NCBI RefSeq assembly: GCF_037023745.1
Contig: NZ_CP146101.1
Span: forward strand, 6,898,001 to 6,962,000
Source: Streptomyces sp. SCSIO 30461
GTDB taxonomy: Bacteria; Actinomycetota; Actinomycetes; Streptomycetales; Streptomycetaceae
Reading direction: 5' to 3'
DNA length: 64,000 bases
Shown: piece by piece, positions 28,814-38,067 of the stretch
How the letters are laid out: every line of letters begins with the position of its first letter
How positions within the stretch are numbered: the stretch's first letter is position 1
Made by a program: the position numbers and the translations under genes
Notes under the pieces: generated by a model
Databases searched by the model: none
Told to the model about the DNA's origin: nothing
Seen by the model: the letters and a program-made list of their open reading frames with translations, nothing else

Positions 28814-28897
28814 TCATCCGGACCCGACCCGCGGCCACAGCGGAAGACCCGGACGGCCGGGCACCACACCCATCGAACCTGGAGGGGCAAAGACTTT

Positions 28898-30715
28898 ATG
28901 TGCGGAATCGTCGGTTACATCGGGAAGCGCGACGTCGCGCCGCTGCTGCTGGAAGGCCTGGCGCGGCTTGAGTACCGGGGATACGACTCCGCGGGCATGG
29001 TCATCACCAGCCCGAAGGCCGCCGGCCTGAAGATGGTCAAGGCCAAGGGCCGGGTCCGGGACCTCGAAGCCCGCGTCCCCAAGCGCTTCACCGGCACCAC
29101 CGGTATCGCCCACACCCGCTGGGCCACCCACGGTGTGCCGAGCGACCACAACGCGCACCCGCACATGGACCCCGAGAACAAGGTCGCGGTCGTCCACAAC
29201 GGCATCGTGGACAACGCGATGGAGCTGCGCGCCAAGCTGGAGGCCGACGGAGTCGTCTTCGCCTCCGAGACCGACACCGAGGTGCTCACCCACCTGATCG
29301 CCCGCTCCCAGGCCGAGTCCCTGGAAGAGAAGGTCCGCGAGGCGCTCAAGGTCGTCGAGGGCACCTACGGCATCGCCGTGATGCACGCCGACTTCAACGA
29401 CCGCATAGTCGTCGCGCGCAACGGCTCCCCGGTCGTCCTCGGCATCGGCGAGAAGGAGATGTTCGTCGCCTCCGACGTCGCCGCGCTGGTCGCCCACACC
29501 CGCCAGGTCGTCACCCTGAACGACGGCGAGATGGCCACCCTGAAGGCCGACGACTTCCGCACCTACACGACCTCCGGCACCCGGACCACCGCCACCCCGG
29601 AGACCGTCGAGTGGGAGGCCGCGTCCTACGATATGGGCGGCCACGACACGTACATGCACAAGGAGATCTCCGAGCAGCCCGACGCGGTGGACCGCGTGCT
29701 GCGCGGCCGTATCGACGACCGGTTCTCCACCGTGCACCTAGGCGGCCTCAACCTGGACGCCCGCGAGGCCCGCGGCATCCGCCGGGTGAAGATCCTCGGC
29801 TGCGGCACCTCCTACCACGCGGGTCTGATCGGCGCCGGGCTCATCGAGTCGCTGGCCCGTATCCCCGCCGACTCCGAGCCGGCCTCCGAGTTCCGCTACC
29901 GCAACCCGGTGGTGGACCCCGACACCCTCTACATCGCCGTCTCCCAGTCCGGTGAGACCTACGACGTGCTCGCCGCAGTCCAGGAGCTCAAGCGCAAGGG
30001 CGCACGGGTTCTGGGAGTGGTCAACGTGGTCGGCTCCGCGATCGCCCGCGAGACGGACGGCGGCGTGTACGTGCACGCCGGCCCCGAGGTGTGCGTCGTC
30101 TCGACGAAGTGCTTCACCAACACGGTGGTCGCCTTCGCGCTGCTCGCGCTGCACCTGGGACGTATCCGGGACCTGTCGGTGGCCGACGGCAAGCGGATCA
30201 TCGAGGGTCTGCGCAAGCTGCCCGCCCAGATCTCCGAGATCCTCGAGTCGGAGGACGAGATCAAGAAGCTGGCCGCCGAGTATGCGGACGCCAAGTCGAT
30301 GATGTTCATCGGCCGGGTGCGCGGCTACCCGGTGGCACTCGAGGCCTCCCTGAAGCTCAAGGAGATCTCGTACATCCACGCCGAGGCCTACCCGGCGTCC
30401 GAGTTGAAGCACGGCCCGCTGGCGCTGATCGAGCCGGCGCTGCCGACCATCGCCATCGTGCCGGACGACGAGCTGCTGGAGAAGAACCGCGCCGCGCTGG
30501 AGGAGATCAAGGCCCGCAGCGGCAGGATCCTCGCGGTGGCCCACCAGGACCAGGAAAAGGCCGACCACACGGTGATCGTGCCGAAGAACGAGGACGAGTT
30601 GGACCCGATCCTCATGGGCATCCCGCTCCAGCTGCTGGCTTACCACACGGCCTTGGCCCTCGGCCGGGACATCGACAAGCCGCGCAACCTGGCGAAGTCG
30701 GTCACGGTGGAGTAG
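28898..30715 (+). CDS. glmS: Glutamine-fructose-6-phosphate aminotransferase (isomerising)
   Basis: A 605-aa enzyme making glucosamine-6-phosphate for cell-wall precursors. It begins MCGIVGYIG, so after Met removal Cys1 is the glutaminase nucleophile; the Ntn domain covers residues 1-225. Two SIS domains follow (GCGTSYHAGL near 305, then SQSGETYDVL). It ends in the conserved KSVTVE. An AGGGGCAAAG leader lies upstream of the ATG. Streptomyces often carries two glmS genes; this copy beside the des cluster may be the second. A very strong hairpin follows. Confidence 0.95.
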   Translation: MCGIVGYIGKRDVAPLLLEGLARLEYRGYDSAGMVITSPKAAGLKMVKAKGRVRDLEARVPKRFTGTTGIAHTRWATHGVPSDHNAHPHMDPENKVAVVHNGIVDNAMELRAKLEADGVVFASETDTEVLTHLIARSQAESLEEKVREALKVVEGTYGIAVMHADFNDRIVVARNGSPVVLGIGEKEMFVASDVAALVAHTRQVVTLNDGEMATLKADDFRTYTTSGTRTTATPETVEWEAASYDMGGHDTYMHKEISEQPDAVDRVLRGRIDDRFSTVHLGGLNLDAREARGIRRVKILGCGTSYHAGLIGAGLIESLARIPADSEPASEFRYRNPVVDPDTLYIAVSQSGETYDVLAAVQELKRKGARVLGVVNVVGSAIARETDGGVYVHAGPEVCVVSTKCFTNTVVAFALLALHLGRIRDLSVADGKRIIEGLRKLPAQISEILESEDEIKKLAAEYADAKSMMFIGRVRGYPVALEASLKLKEISYIHAEAYPASELKHGPLALIEPALPTIAIVPDDELLEKNRAALEEIKARSGRILAVAHQDQEKADHTVIVPKNEDELDPILMGIPLQLLAYHTALALGRDIDKPRNLAKSVTVE

Positions 30716-30754
30716 AACCCTGCCCGATCGGATCTGTCCGGTCGCACGGCAGAC

Positions 30755-30796
30755 GGCGGCCCCCCGCACGCTCCAACCAGCGTGCGAGGGGCCGCC
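30755..30796. terminator. Bidirectional terminator between glmS and satP
   Basis: An 18-position stem with a single C-A mismatch and 6-nt loop (core CGCACGCT/AGCGTGCG), followed by CCTTTT. The two genes converge here. Confidence 0.9.
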
Positions 30797-30836
30797 CCTT
30801 TTCGTCACCGGCGCCCTCACACCGGTCGATGACCGC

Positions 30837-31409
30837 TCAGCCGGTGGCCGTCACACCCCTGCCCGCGGTCCGGCTCCCACTGAAGGTGGGCCAGTGCGCC
30901 AGCGCCGCCGTGGCCCCGTACCAGGCCGCGAGGCCTGCGACCGCGCCGACCCAGCCGCCCGCCTTGGCCAGTCCGCTGTTGTCGGCGAACGCGGCGACGG
31001 CGAGCAGCAGCATCGAGACGCAGAGCAGCCCGTACACGCCCTGGCCGAACATCCCGCTACCGGACGAACCCACGGTGAGGCTGAGCGCCAGCAGCGCGAA
31101 CAGCAGTAGGAAGAGTCCTGCCGCCTCCGCCGAGGCTCCCGAGCCGACGCCCGTGCCCCAGGTGAACCAGAAGGCGCCGAGGCCCGCGAAGGCCGTGCCC
31201 GTGCCGCCGTTGCCCGCACGGAATTCGAGCAGCCCGACGAGGAAGAGTGCGACCCCGCCCACCCAGGTCGCGAGGGCTGCGGCGTCGGACGCCGCGACAT
31301 TGTCGATCACACCCGTGTTCCCCAGGCCGAAGGCCAACAGGGTCAGACCGAGTGCGAGGTGGCCGAGAGTGGTTGACGTTGCGCTTCCCGCGGAGACTTC
31401 GCTGTCCAC
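30837..31409 (-). CDS. Acetate/succinate transporter, SatP (GPR1/FUN34/YaaH) family
   Basis: A 190-aa membrane protein with six hydrophobic segments, matching the small SatP acetate-permease family (LGHLALGLTLLAFGLGNTG near the N-terminus, close to the family NPAPLGL-type motif, and a conserved FWFTWG). It would move acetate across the membrane. GTG start with GGGAG upstream. An inverted repeat (31503-31518) lies about 95 bp upstream and may be an operator. Confidence 0.82.
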   Translation of the reverse strand: MDSEVSAGSATSTTLGHLALGLTLLAFGLGNTGVIDNVAASDAAALATWVGGVALFLVGLLEFRAGNGGTGTAFAGLGAFWFTWGTGVGSGASAEAAGLFLLLFALLALSLTVGSSGSGMFGQGVYGLLCVSMLLLAVAAFADNSGLAKAGGWVGAVAGLAAWYGATAALAHWPTFSGSRTAGRGVTATG

Positions 31410-31502
31410 GGCGGGCTCCCTTCATGCGCGCGATGGTGCTGATTCCCAGCCACGGTTATCTACCCTTCACAAGCGCACAATCCACCTGCGCGGCCGAACG
31501 GA

Positions 31503-31518
31503 TTTGACGGTCGTCAAA
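31503..31518. promoter_or_regulatory. Inverted repeat upstream of the acetate transporter
   Basis: TTTGACGGTCGTCAAA has 7-bp perfect arms around a 2-bp centre. It is upstream of the satP-like gene and downstream of the universal stress gene, so it is most likely an operator for the transporter. Binding protein unknown. Confidence 0.45.
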
Positions 31519-31606
31519 AGTCACACATATGACGCTCGCTCTCGCGGGCCTGGGCGCACAAAGGTGAGAACCCGGCCCCACGGGCCGGATCGGACCGTCG
31601 GAGCCG

Positions 31607-32128
31607 CTATGGAATGACGATGACGGGCCGCTGCGCGCGCTTCGCGAGACGGCCGGCGATCGAGCCGAAAATGCGCCCCACGATGCCATGGGTGGAACCG
31701 ACCACGATCGCGTCCGCCGAATACTCCCGGCCGACCTCTTCGAGCTCGTGGCAGATGTCGCCACCGCGCTCGACGAGGATCCACGGGACCTCGGACAGGT
31801 AGTCGGCGCAGGCGAGCTCAAGCCCGAGCACCTCGGTGCGATGGTCGGGCACGTCCACGAAGACCGGCGGTTCACAGCCCGCCCAGACGGTCGTGGGGAG
31901 ACGGTTGGCGACATGCACGATGATCAGCCCGGAGCCGGAGCGCAGCGCCATGCCGATGGCGTAGGCGAGCGCCCGCTCACTGGAGGTGGAACCGTCGAAA
32001 CCCACGACGACTCCATGCCGGAACGCGGGATCGCAGGGGCGGCGCGTCTCTTCCGCCGCCTGCAGATCCGACAGAGGGTCGGCGACCTGCTTGCGGTCCG
32101 CGGGTTCGGGGAATTCGTGACCGGCCAT
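31607..32128 (-). CDS. Universal stress protein (UspA family)
   Basis: About 173 aa with one Usp domain: VVVGFDGSTSSERALAYAIG at the start and the ATP-binding GSTHGIVGRIFGSIAGRLAK motif (G-2x-G-9x-G-S/T type) at the end. Cytoplasmic, probably ATP-binding, induced by stress or dormancy in related bacteria. I chose ATG at 32128 because the conserved part begins shortly after it. It is divergent from adpA across an 825-bp gap. Confidence 0.85.
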   Translation of the reverse strand: MAGHEFPEPADRKQVADPLSDLQAAEETRRPCDPAFRHGVVVGFDGSTSSERALAYAIGMALRSGSGLIIVHVANRLPTTVWAGCEPPVFVDVPDHRTEVLGLELACADYLSEVPWILVERGGDICHELEEVGREYSADAIVVGSTHGIVGRIFGSIAGRLAKRAQRPVIVIP

Positions 32129-32399
32129 CGGTGTCTCGGCGTTCAGATCCTCATGGGAGGGCGACGGTGGGCGGCGGAGCTGTGTCCGGGAATCATCTTC
32201 CCAACCCCATACCCCCAAGGGTACGGCGACACTCCTCCCATACCCAGAGCCGACGACTCCACTCACGGCGTTCCAGGGAGCATGCACGAGCACGCTCCGT
32301 ATGGCAATGGCAGCTGCCTGATACAGGCTTCAGCGCCGGCCCGGCAATCGGAAGGGGTTCTCCCGCTTCGGTGACGGACTCCTCCGCCGCGACGGAGCA

Positions 32400-32427
32400 C
32401 TCGCACGTCGGAGACCCGACGTGCGAG
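32400..32427. other. Perfect 12-bp hairpin in the adpA upstream region
   Basis: CTCGCACGTCGG and CCGACGTGCGAG are separated by only 4 nt. No annotated gene reads into it, so it is not an ordinary gene terminator. It could be an operator, an RNA processing site or the end of a small RNA. Confidence 0.55.
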
Positions 32428-32644
32428 CAGTCCCGCGACACCCACCGACACCTCCGACCGACGCTCGTCACCATCGCACCAGTGGCCCTCGTCACATCCG
32501 AGTCGGAGCCATCGCGCCCCAACTCCGCACGACCGCCGCCGAGAGTAAAACGCGCCGGGCGACTTGACGGATTCGCAAGCCGACGCCCGAATGTTTCAAG
32601 CCAACTTCACGGCCAGGCGGATTCCTTGCCCAAAAGACCCACCA

Positions 32645-32672
32645 ACCCCCTTGCCACCAGGCAAAAGGGGGT
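32645..32672. other. Second hairpin in the adpA upstream region
   Basis: ACCCCCTTGCC pairs with GGCAAAAGGGGGT around a 4-nt loop with a 2-nt A bulge. It lies about 280 bp before the adpA start and may be part of a structured leader. Confidence 0.45.
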
Positions 32673-32953
32673 CCCGACGGCCGCTCGCACCCTACGGGGA
32701 CGGGCCATGCCCGGCACGCGTACTTCCCTGTACGGCCCACGAGTGCCACGCTTCGTGATCGAATGCTTCGCGCCAAGTGCTCTTGTCGACAATGTGCCGG
32801 ATTCCGAACTTGTCACGGCGGCACCACAGGACGCAGTAGATTCGATCATGAGTATCGAAGACTGGGGACTCGTGCAAAACCGAGGGGAAACGTGCAGGAG
32901 CGACACGCCCGACACGAACGGGGAGACGCGAACACCGAGGGGGGCTTAGCGTC

Positions 32954-34150
32954 ATGACACAGGACTCCGCCGCGCCGGAGGCCGCACGGAAGCTGTCCGG
33001 GCGCCGCCGCCGGGAAGTCGTCGCGGTGCTGCTGTTCAGCGGCGGTCCCATCTTCGAGAGTTCGATCCCGCTCTCGGTGTTCGGAATCGACCGCCAGGAT
33101 GCCGGAGTTCCCCGCTACCGGCTGCTCGTATGCGCCGGCGAGGACGGCCCCCTGCGGACCACAGGGGGACTCGAACTCACCGCGCCGTACGGACTTGAGG
33201 CCATCGGCCGGGCGGGCACCGTCGTCGTACCTGCCTGGCGGTCCATCACCTCTCCACCGCCGCCTGAAGCGCTGGAGGCGCTGCGCCGCGCCCATGAAGA
33301 GGGCGCGCGCATCGTGGGGCTGTGCACGGGGGCGTTCGTCCTCGCCGCGGCCGGACTGCTGGACGGCCGGCCGGCCACCACCCACTGGATGTACGCACCG
33401 ACGCTCGCCAAGCGCTATCCATCGGTGCACGTCGATCCGCGTGAGCTGTTCGTCGACGACGGCGATGTGCTCACATCGGCGGGGACCGCGGCCGGAATCG
33501 ACCTCTGCCTGCATATCGTCCGCACCGACCACGGCGCCGAGGCAGCCGGCGCGCTGGCGCGCCGACTGGTCGTGCCACCGCGGCGCACCGGTGGTCAGGA
33601 GCGCTATCTCGACAGGTCTTTACCGGAGGAGATCGGCTCCGACCCGCTCGCCGAGGTCGTGGCCTGGGCACTGGAGCACCTCCACGAGCAGTTCGACGTG
33701 GAGACGCTCGCCGCGCGCGCGTACATGAGCAGGCGGACCTTCGACCGCAGGTTCCGCTCGCTCACCGGAAGTGCTCCGCTGCAGTGGCTGATCACCCAGC
33801 GGGTGCTCCAGGCGCAACGGCTGCTGGAGACCTCCGACTACTCGGTGGACGAGGTCGCGGGCCGCTGTGGCTTCCGCTCCCCGGTGGCACTGCGCGGCCA
33901 CTTCCGGCGCCAGCTGGGCTCGTCGCCCGCCGCTTACCGGGCGGCCTACCGCGCCAGGCGCCCGCAGGCGGACCCCGGAGCCTCCGCGGCGGCCGAGCAC
34001 ATGGTGCCTTCGCAGGCCCATGGCACATCGCAGCCGAGGCGGCCCGCCTCGGCCGTGGCCGGCTCGCTCGCACCGGAGCCGGGCAAGCCGGTGGCGGACG
34101 CGTACGCCTCCGGCCGCCCGGCACTGCCGAGCCAGCGGACCGCCCCTTAG
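32954..34150 (+). CDS. adpA: Developmental regulator AdpA (AraC family)
   Basis: A 398-aa regulator of sporulation and antibiotic genes in Streptomyces. The N-terminal half is a DJ-1/PfpI-like dimerisation domain ([15 protein letters not shown] with Cys at about 124). The C-terminal part (about 235-340) has the two AraC helix-turn-helix units, including [20 protein letters not shown] and [20 protein letters not shown]. The sequence agrees closely with AdpA as I remember it. Codon 223, in the linker before the DNA-binding domain, is TTA, the rare leucine codon read by bldA tRNA. ATG with GAGGGGGG upstream. The C-terminal 60 residues are Ala/Pro-rich and species-specific. Confidence 0.96.
   Translation: MTQDSAAPEAARKLSGRRRREVVAVLLFSGGPIFESSIPLSVFGIDRQDAGVPRYRLLVCAGEDGPLRTTGGLELTAPYGLEAIGRAGTVVVPAWRSITSPPPPEALEALRRAHEEGARIVGLCTGAFVLAAAGLLDGRPATTHWMYAPTLAKRYPSVHVDPRELFVDDGDVLTSAGTAAGIDLCLHIVRTDHGAEAAGALARRLVVPPRRTGGQERYLDRSLPEEIGSDPLAEVVAWALEHLHEQFDVETLAARAYMSRRTFDRRFRSLTGSAPLQWLITQRVLQAQRLLETSDYSVDEVAGRCGFRSPVALRGHFRRQLGSSPAAYRAAYRARRPQADPGASAAAEHMVPSQAHGTSQPRRPASAVAGSLAPEPGKPVADAYASGRPALPSQRTAP
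33620..33622 (+). other. TTA leucine codon in adpA (bldA dependence)
   Basis: Codon 223 of adpA (sequence TCT TTA CCG GAG, Ser-Leu-Pro-Glu) is TTA. It lies in the linker between the domains, where the TTA of other Streptomyces adpA genes is found, so translation should depend on the bldA tRNA. Confidence 0.92.
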
Positions 34151-34161
34151 GCGCCGCCTCG

Positions 34162-34209
34162 CGACCGGACGGTCCGGGACGCGTCAGAGCGTCCCGGACC
34201 GTCCGGTCG
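34162..34209 (+). terminator. Perfect 21-bp hairpin between adpA and orn
   Basis: Two perfectly complementary 21-nt arms (34162-34182 and 34189-34209) around a 6-nt GTCAGA loop, 12 bp after the adpA stop. There is no T-run after it. It may terminate adpA transcription or protect its 3' end. Confidence 0.8.
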
Positions 34210-34281
34210 TCGGCGCTTGCGCACGGTCCGGAGCAGGTCGCGCCCGGTGCGGGCGTGGAAGGACGGCCTAAGGTAGGACGC

Positions 34282-34887
34282 ATGAACGACCGCATGGTGT
34301 GGATCGACTGCGAGATGACCGGGCTCTCGCTGACGGACGACGCACTCATCGAGGTGGCCGCGCTGGTCACCGACTCGGAACTGAACGTGCTCGGCGAGGG
34401 CGTGGACATCGTGATCCGCCCGCCGGACGCCGCGCTGGCCACGATGCCGGAAGTGGTACGCCAGATGCACACCGCATCGGGCCTCCTGGACGAGCTGGCC
34501 ACCGGCACCACACTCGCGGACGCCGAGGAGCAGGTCCTCGCCTATGTCCGCGAACACGTCAAGGAGCCCGGCAAGGCCCCGCTGTGCGGAAACTCGGTCG
34601 GCACGGACCGCGGCTTCCTGCTGCGCGACATGCCCAAGGTGGAGGAGTACCTCCACTACCGGATCGTCGATGTCTCCTCGATCAAGGAACTGGCCCGCCG
34701 CTGGTACCCGAGGGCGTACTTCAACAGTCCGGAGAAGAGCGGCAACCACCGGGCGCTCGCGGACATCCGGGAATCCATCGCCGAGCTGCGCTACTACCGC
34801 GAGGCGATCTTCGTCCCACAGCCCGGCCCCGACTCGGACACGGCGAAGACGATCGCGGCCCGCCATGTGCTCCCGGCGCCGCAGTAG
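34282..34887 (+). CDS. orn: Oligoribonuclease
   Basis: A 201-aa DEDDh 3'-5' exonuclease that degrades di- to penta-ribonucleotides, including pGpG from cyclic-di-GMP breakdown. DEDD residues appear in [25 protein letters not shown] and [14 protein letters not shown]; the last also carries the catalytic His. The ATG at 34282 begins the conserved domain. adpA-orn adjacency is typical of Streptomyces. A long hairpin separates the genes, so orn probably also has its own promoter. Confidence 0.95.
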   Translation: MNDRMVWIDCEMTGLSLTDDALIEVAALVTDSELNVLGEGVDIVIRPPDAALATMPEVVRQMHTASGLLDELATGTTLADAEEQVLAYVREHVKEPGKAPLCGNSVGTDRGFLLRDMPKVEEYLHYRIVDVSSIKELARRWYPRAYFNSPEKSGNHRALADIRESIAELRYYREAIFVPQPGPDSDTAKTIAARHVLPAPQ

Positions 34888-35024
34888 CTCCCTGGCATCG
34901 CCCCGCTGACCAGCCCGGACGGCCCGTACGCGGCCCCTCGCCGGGTGAGCGCAAATATGTGCACGAGCACCCTCCAGGACCCTGTACACTTTTTCTCGGC
35001 CGGTCAGGAAGACGACCGGACATG

Positions 35025-35097
35025 GTGGGTGTAGCTCAGCTGGTAGAGCACCTGGTTGTGGTCCAGGATGCCGCGGGTTCGAGTCCCGTCACTCACC
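35025..35097 (+). tRNA. tRNA-His (GTG)
   Basis: A cloverleaf with acceptor GTGGGTG/CACTCAC, D arm AGCTCAGCTGGTAGAGC, anticodon loop TTGTGGT (anticodon GTG, 35058-35060) and TPsiC GGGTTCGAGTCCC. The G at 35024 can serve as the extra 5' G(-1) of tRNA-His facing C73. CCA is not encoded. A TACACT -10-like box lies at 34985-34990. Confidence 0.97.
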
Positions 35098-35102
35098 CTG
35101 AT

Positions 35103-35142
35103 CGATGAAGGCCCGGCCTGTTCACAGGCCGGGCCTTCATCG
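35103..35142 (+). terminator. Terminator of tRNA-His
   Basis: Perfect 18-bp stem with TTCA loop directly after the tRNA. A second smaller hairpin (GACCGCCG/CGGCGGTC, 35145-35167) follows. Confidence 0.85.
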
Positions 35143-35314
35143 TCGACCGCCGCCATCGACGGCGGTCATCGACCGCCGGGTGGCAGGCAATCCGGTCCAC
35201 TCGCGGCGCACCACGGAGTCACCCGAGCCCGAGAGCACCGGCTGCGGCGCGCAGGACACGGCGGAGGCACCTCGCATTCCTCACGACGGCGGCAGGACGC
35301 GAGAAGCCTGCTCG

Positions 35315-36712
35315 TCATGTCCGCTCGCCGCCGCGCCCCCGCCGGCCGGCCCTGCTGCCCCGTCGGCCCAGCGAGGCACCATGCCGACCGCCGTCCAGGG
35401 CGAGCCAGATGCGGACCTCCGTGCCGCCCAGCACCGAGTGGCCGATACGCACATCGCCGCCGGTCGACTCCGCGACCCGGCGGACGATGTCCAGACCCAG
35501 GCCCGTCGAACCGTCCCGGCCGGTGCTGTTGCCACGGGCCAAGGCGGCTTCCGGGTCGGGGATGCCGGGGCCCGCGTCGGACACGAGCACGATCACGGCC
35601 TCATCGCCGTTGTGCACGTCGACCGAGAAGGCCGTGCCCTCGGGAGTGTGGCGGAAGACGTTGCCGAGCAGGGCGTCGAGAGCGGCGGCCAGTTCGGGGC
35701 GCGCCACCGGGATGCGGACGGGGCGGTCCACGCCGGCCAGACGGACCTTGCGGGACTCGTCCTCGGCAAGTGCGGACCAGAACTCCATGCGTTCGCGCAC
35801 CACTTCGGAGACATCGCAGCCTGCACCCGGGCCGGTGGCGGCCTGCGTCTGCGGTTTGGCCTCGCGGGCGGTGCGGATGATCGTGTCGACTTCGCGCTCC
35901 AGTTGGGCGACCGCCGCCCGGGTCTGCTCGGCCGCGGCCCCCTCACCGAGTGATGCGGCGTTGAGTCGGAGCACGGTGAGTGGGGTGCGCAGCCGGTGGG
36001 ACAGGTCGGCGGCAAGCTCCCGTTCGTTGGCGAGCAGCTGCACCACCTGGTCGGCCATGGCGTTGAACGCGGCGGCGGCGGAGCGCAGTTCCGTGGGGCC
36101 CTGTTCCGGGACCCGGGCGCCGAGGCGGCCCTCGCCCAGTTCGTGGGCGGCGCCGGCGAGGCGCCGGGCCGGTTGGACCATCCGTACGCCCAGCCGGTCG
36201 GCGACCGCGACCGAGCCGACGATCAGCGCCACGCCGACCGCGGCGAGCACCAGCCAGGCCGTGGTCACACCTCTGCCGACTTCGTCCTGCGGTACGAACA
36301 CCTCGACCACCGCGATCTCCCCCGAGCTCAGCGCGGTGGGCTGGAGCAGCGCAGAGCCACCGCCCACCTCGGTGGTGGAGGCGCGCCCCAGCCGTCGGGT
36401 GGCACCGAGGTCGCGTACGGCGGCCCGCCGGACGCCGACCGTCAGCTCCTGGCCACCGGTCTCGGCGGATGCCGGAATGTGCAGGGCCATCCGGCCCGCC
36501 GCTCCGGCCTGGGTAGAGGCGACCGCGCGTTCGAGCTGGTCGCGGTCGGTGGTGATGGAGAGAGTGGGACCGATGGCGGCTGCCTGCCGTTCGGCGTTGG
36601 AGAAGGCTCGATCCCTTGCCATCTCCTGGACGACGAGTCCGAGGGGTACGGCGAAGGCGATCACGACCATCGCCGTGACCGCCAGGGACACCTTCACCAA
36701 GGCCCATCTCAT
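35315..36712 (-). CDS. Sensor histidine kinase
   Basis: A 465-aa membrane kinase with TM1 (about residues 8-28), extracytoplasmic sensor part (30-150), TM2 (152-172), HAMP (175-228), HisKA with phospho-acceptor H239 in DLSHRLRTPL, and HATPase with N box (ALDALLGNVFRHTPEG), G1 DAGPGI and G2 GSTGLGLDIV. ATG start overlaps the end of the response-regulator gene by 4 bp, so the two form one operon. The C-terminal tail (GRRGSRAGRRGRGG) is basic. Signal sensed unknown. Confidence 0.92.
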   Translation of the reverse strand: MRWALVKVSLAVTAMVVIAFAVPLGLVVQEMARDRAFSNAERQAAAIGPTLSITTDRDQLERAVASTQAGAAGRMALHIPASAETGGQELTVGVRRAAVRDLGATRRLGRASTTEVGGGSALLQPTALSSGEIAVVEVFVPQDEVGRGVTTAWLVLAAVGVALIVGSVAVADRLGVRMVQPARRLAGAAHELGEGRLGARVPEQGPTELRSAAAAFNAMADQVVQLLANERELAADLSHRLRTPLTVLRLNAASLGEGAAAEQTRAAVAQLEREVDTIIRTAREAKPQTQAATGPGAGCDVSEVVRERMEFWSALAEDESRKVRLAGVDRPVRIPVARPELAAALDALLGNVFRHTPEGTAFSVDVHNGDEAVIVLVSDAGPGIPDPEAALARGNSTGRDGSTGLGLDIVRRVAESTGGDVRIGHSVLGGTEVRIWLALDGGRHGASLGRRGSRAGRRGRGGERT

Positions 36713-37398
36713 CGCGGAGGCTCCAGCTTCACTCCCACGCCCCGGAGGGTGTGCAGATAGCGGGGGCGGGCCGCGGTCTCCCCCAACTTCCGTCTCAGCC
36801 AGGACAGATGGACGTCGATGGTCTGGTCGTCGCCGTAGGCCTGCTGCCAGACCTCCGCGAGCAGTTCCCTGCGCGCCACGACGACACCCGGCCGTCCCGC
36901 CAGGAAGGCGAGCAGGTCGAACTCCCGGCGCGTCAGGTCGAGGCTCACCCCGTCGAGTTCCGCCTGCCGACGCAGCGGGTCGATGGACAGGCCCCCGACC
37001 TGGATCACCCTCCCGGGCGGAGCCTCGTCCGCTGCGGCCCTGGAGCGCCGCAGCACGGCCGCCATCCGGGCGGAGAGGTGTTCCACCGAGAACGGCTTGG
37101 TGAGGTAGTCGTCGGCGCCGTCGTTGAGCAGCCGTACGATCTCCGTCTCATCGTCGCGAGCGGTCGCGACGATGACGGGGACATCGGTGATGCCGCGCAG
37201 CATCTTCAATGCCTCCGCCCCGTCCAGATCGGGGAGCCCGAGGTCGAGAATGACCAGATCGAAGCGGAAATGGGCGACTTCGCGCAGCGCCTCCAGGGCC
37301 GTCCCGACGCTTCGTACCGTATGGGCGGCCTCGGTCAAGTGCCTGATGAGAGCGGAACGCACGAACTGGTCGTCCTCGACCACGAGCACACTTGCCAT
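36709..37398 (-). CDS. Response regulator, OmpR/PhoB family
   Basis: A 229-aa partner of the sensor kinase. Receiver domain: acidic pair EDD (8-10), phospho-acceptor D52 in VILDLGLPDLDG, and Lys in LTKPFS. The C-terminal winged helix (about 130-225) includes LTRREFDLLAFLAGRPG and VDVHLSWLRRKLGE-like DNA-binding segments. The ATG at 37398 begins the conserved MASVLVVEDD; longer frames upstream are rejected. Target genes unknown. Confidence 0.92.
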   Translation of the reverse strand: MASVLVVEDDQFVRSALIRHLTEAAHTVRSVGTALEALREVAHFRFDLVILDLGLPDLDGAEALKMLRGITDVPVIVATARDDETEIVRLLNDGADDYLTKPFSVEHLSARMAAVLRRSRAAADEAPPGRVIQVGGLSIDPLRRQAELDGVSLDLTRREFDLLAFLAGRPGVVVARRELLAEVWQQAYGDDQTIDVHLSWLRRKLGETAARPRYLHTLRGVGVKLEPPR

Positions 37399-37467
37399 GG
37401 GCGGCACCGTACGCCATCCGGAGGAACTCGGTCCCCCTTGGGACAGGTGGGACGGGTGTGGTGCAGT

Positions 37468-38034
37468 ATGAGGCCGATGCGGAGAGGACTCATACACGCC
37501 CTGGCGTGGTCGCTCGCCACGGGCGCGGCGGTCACGCTCTCATGGTGGGGCGTCCACACCGTGATGGCGGACACGGCCTACGACCGGCCCCGCGCCCTTC
37601 CGATCACGGCGCATGGCGGGGGTGCGAAGCCGTCCGTGTCGGCGGAGTCGGCATCGCCACCGGAATCCGCGCCGTCGGCGCCCGCACCGTCGAAGCCGGC
37701 CTCGGATTCCGGCGCTTCTCCCGGTGCTCCCGTGTCCTCGCGCCCCTCGGCCTCCGCGGGTGGGCCTGCTTATCGGGGCTCCACCGCCCCCTCCGTGCCG
37801 GCCGACCCGCCCGGCAATGTGAAGAGCTACACCGTCGAGGGCGGCCGGGTCGCCTACGACATCGGGCCCGTCTCCGCCGAGTTGGTCTCGGCTACCCCGT
37901 CAGGTGGCTGGACCATGCAGATCTGGAAGCAGGCCACCTACATCCGTGTGACGTTCTCGCAGAACGGCCGCGAGATCGACGTCTTCTGCACCTGGCACGA
38001 CACCGCGCCCCGGGTGACGATCGAGGAACGCTGA
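37468..38034 (+). CDS. Secreted or membrane-anchored hypothetical protein
   Basis: A 188-aa protein with an N-terminal hydrophobic segment (about residues 8-32), a Ser/Pro/Ala-rich linker (about 50-115), and a compact C-terminal domain containing YDIGPVSAELVSATPSGGW and DVFCTWHD. It looks like a membrane-tethered extracellular domain. It is divergent from the two-component system 69 bp away and could be its target or accessory sensor; this is inference. ATG at 37477 is an alternative start. Confidence 0.7.
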   Translation: MRPMRRGLIHALAWSLATGAAVTLSWWGVHTVMADTAYDRPRALPITAHGGGAKPSVSAESASPPESAPSAPAPSKPASDSGASPGAPVSSRPSASAGGPAYRGSTAPSVPADPPGNVKSYTVEGGRVAYDIGPVSAELVSATPSGGWTMQIWKQATYIRVTFSQNGREIDVFCTWHDTAPRVTIEER

Positions 38035-38067
38035 CCCCGGGCCCCCGGGCCCCGGGCTTCGTGCCGC

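Larger units (their letters stand above)
32129..32953. other. Long intergenic region upstream of adpA
   Basis: 825 bp without a convincing gene, between the divergent universal stress gene and adpA. It contains two hairpins (32400-32427 and 32645-32672), a TTGACGGATT promoter-like stretch near 32573, and on the minus strand TGGCGCGAAG (32766-32775), a 9/10 match to the published AdpA-binding consensus TGGCSNGWWY. Long control regions before adpA are usual in Streptomyces. Confidence 0.6.
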
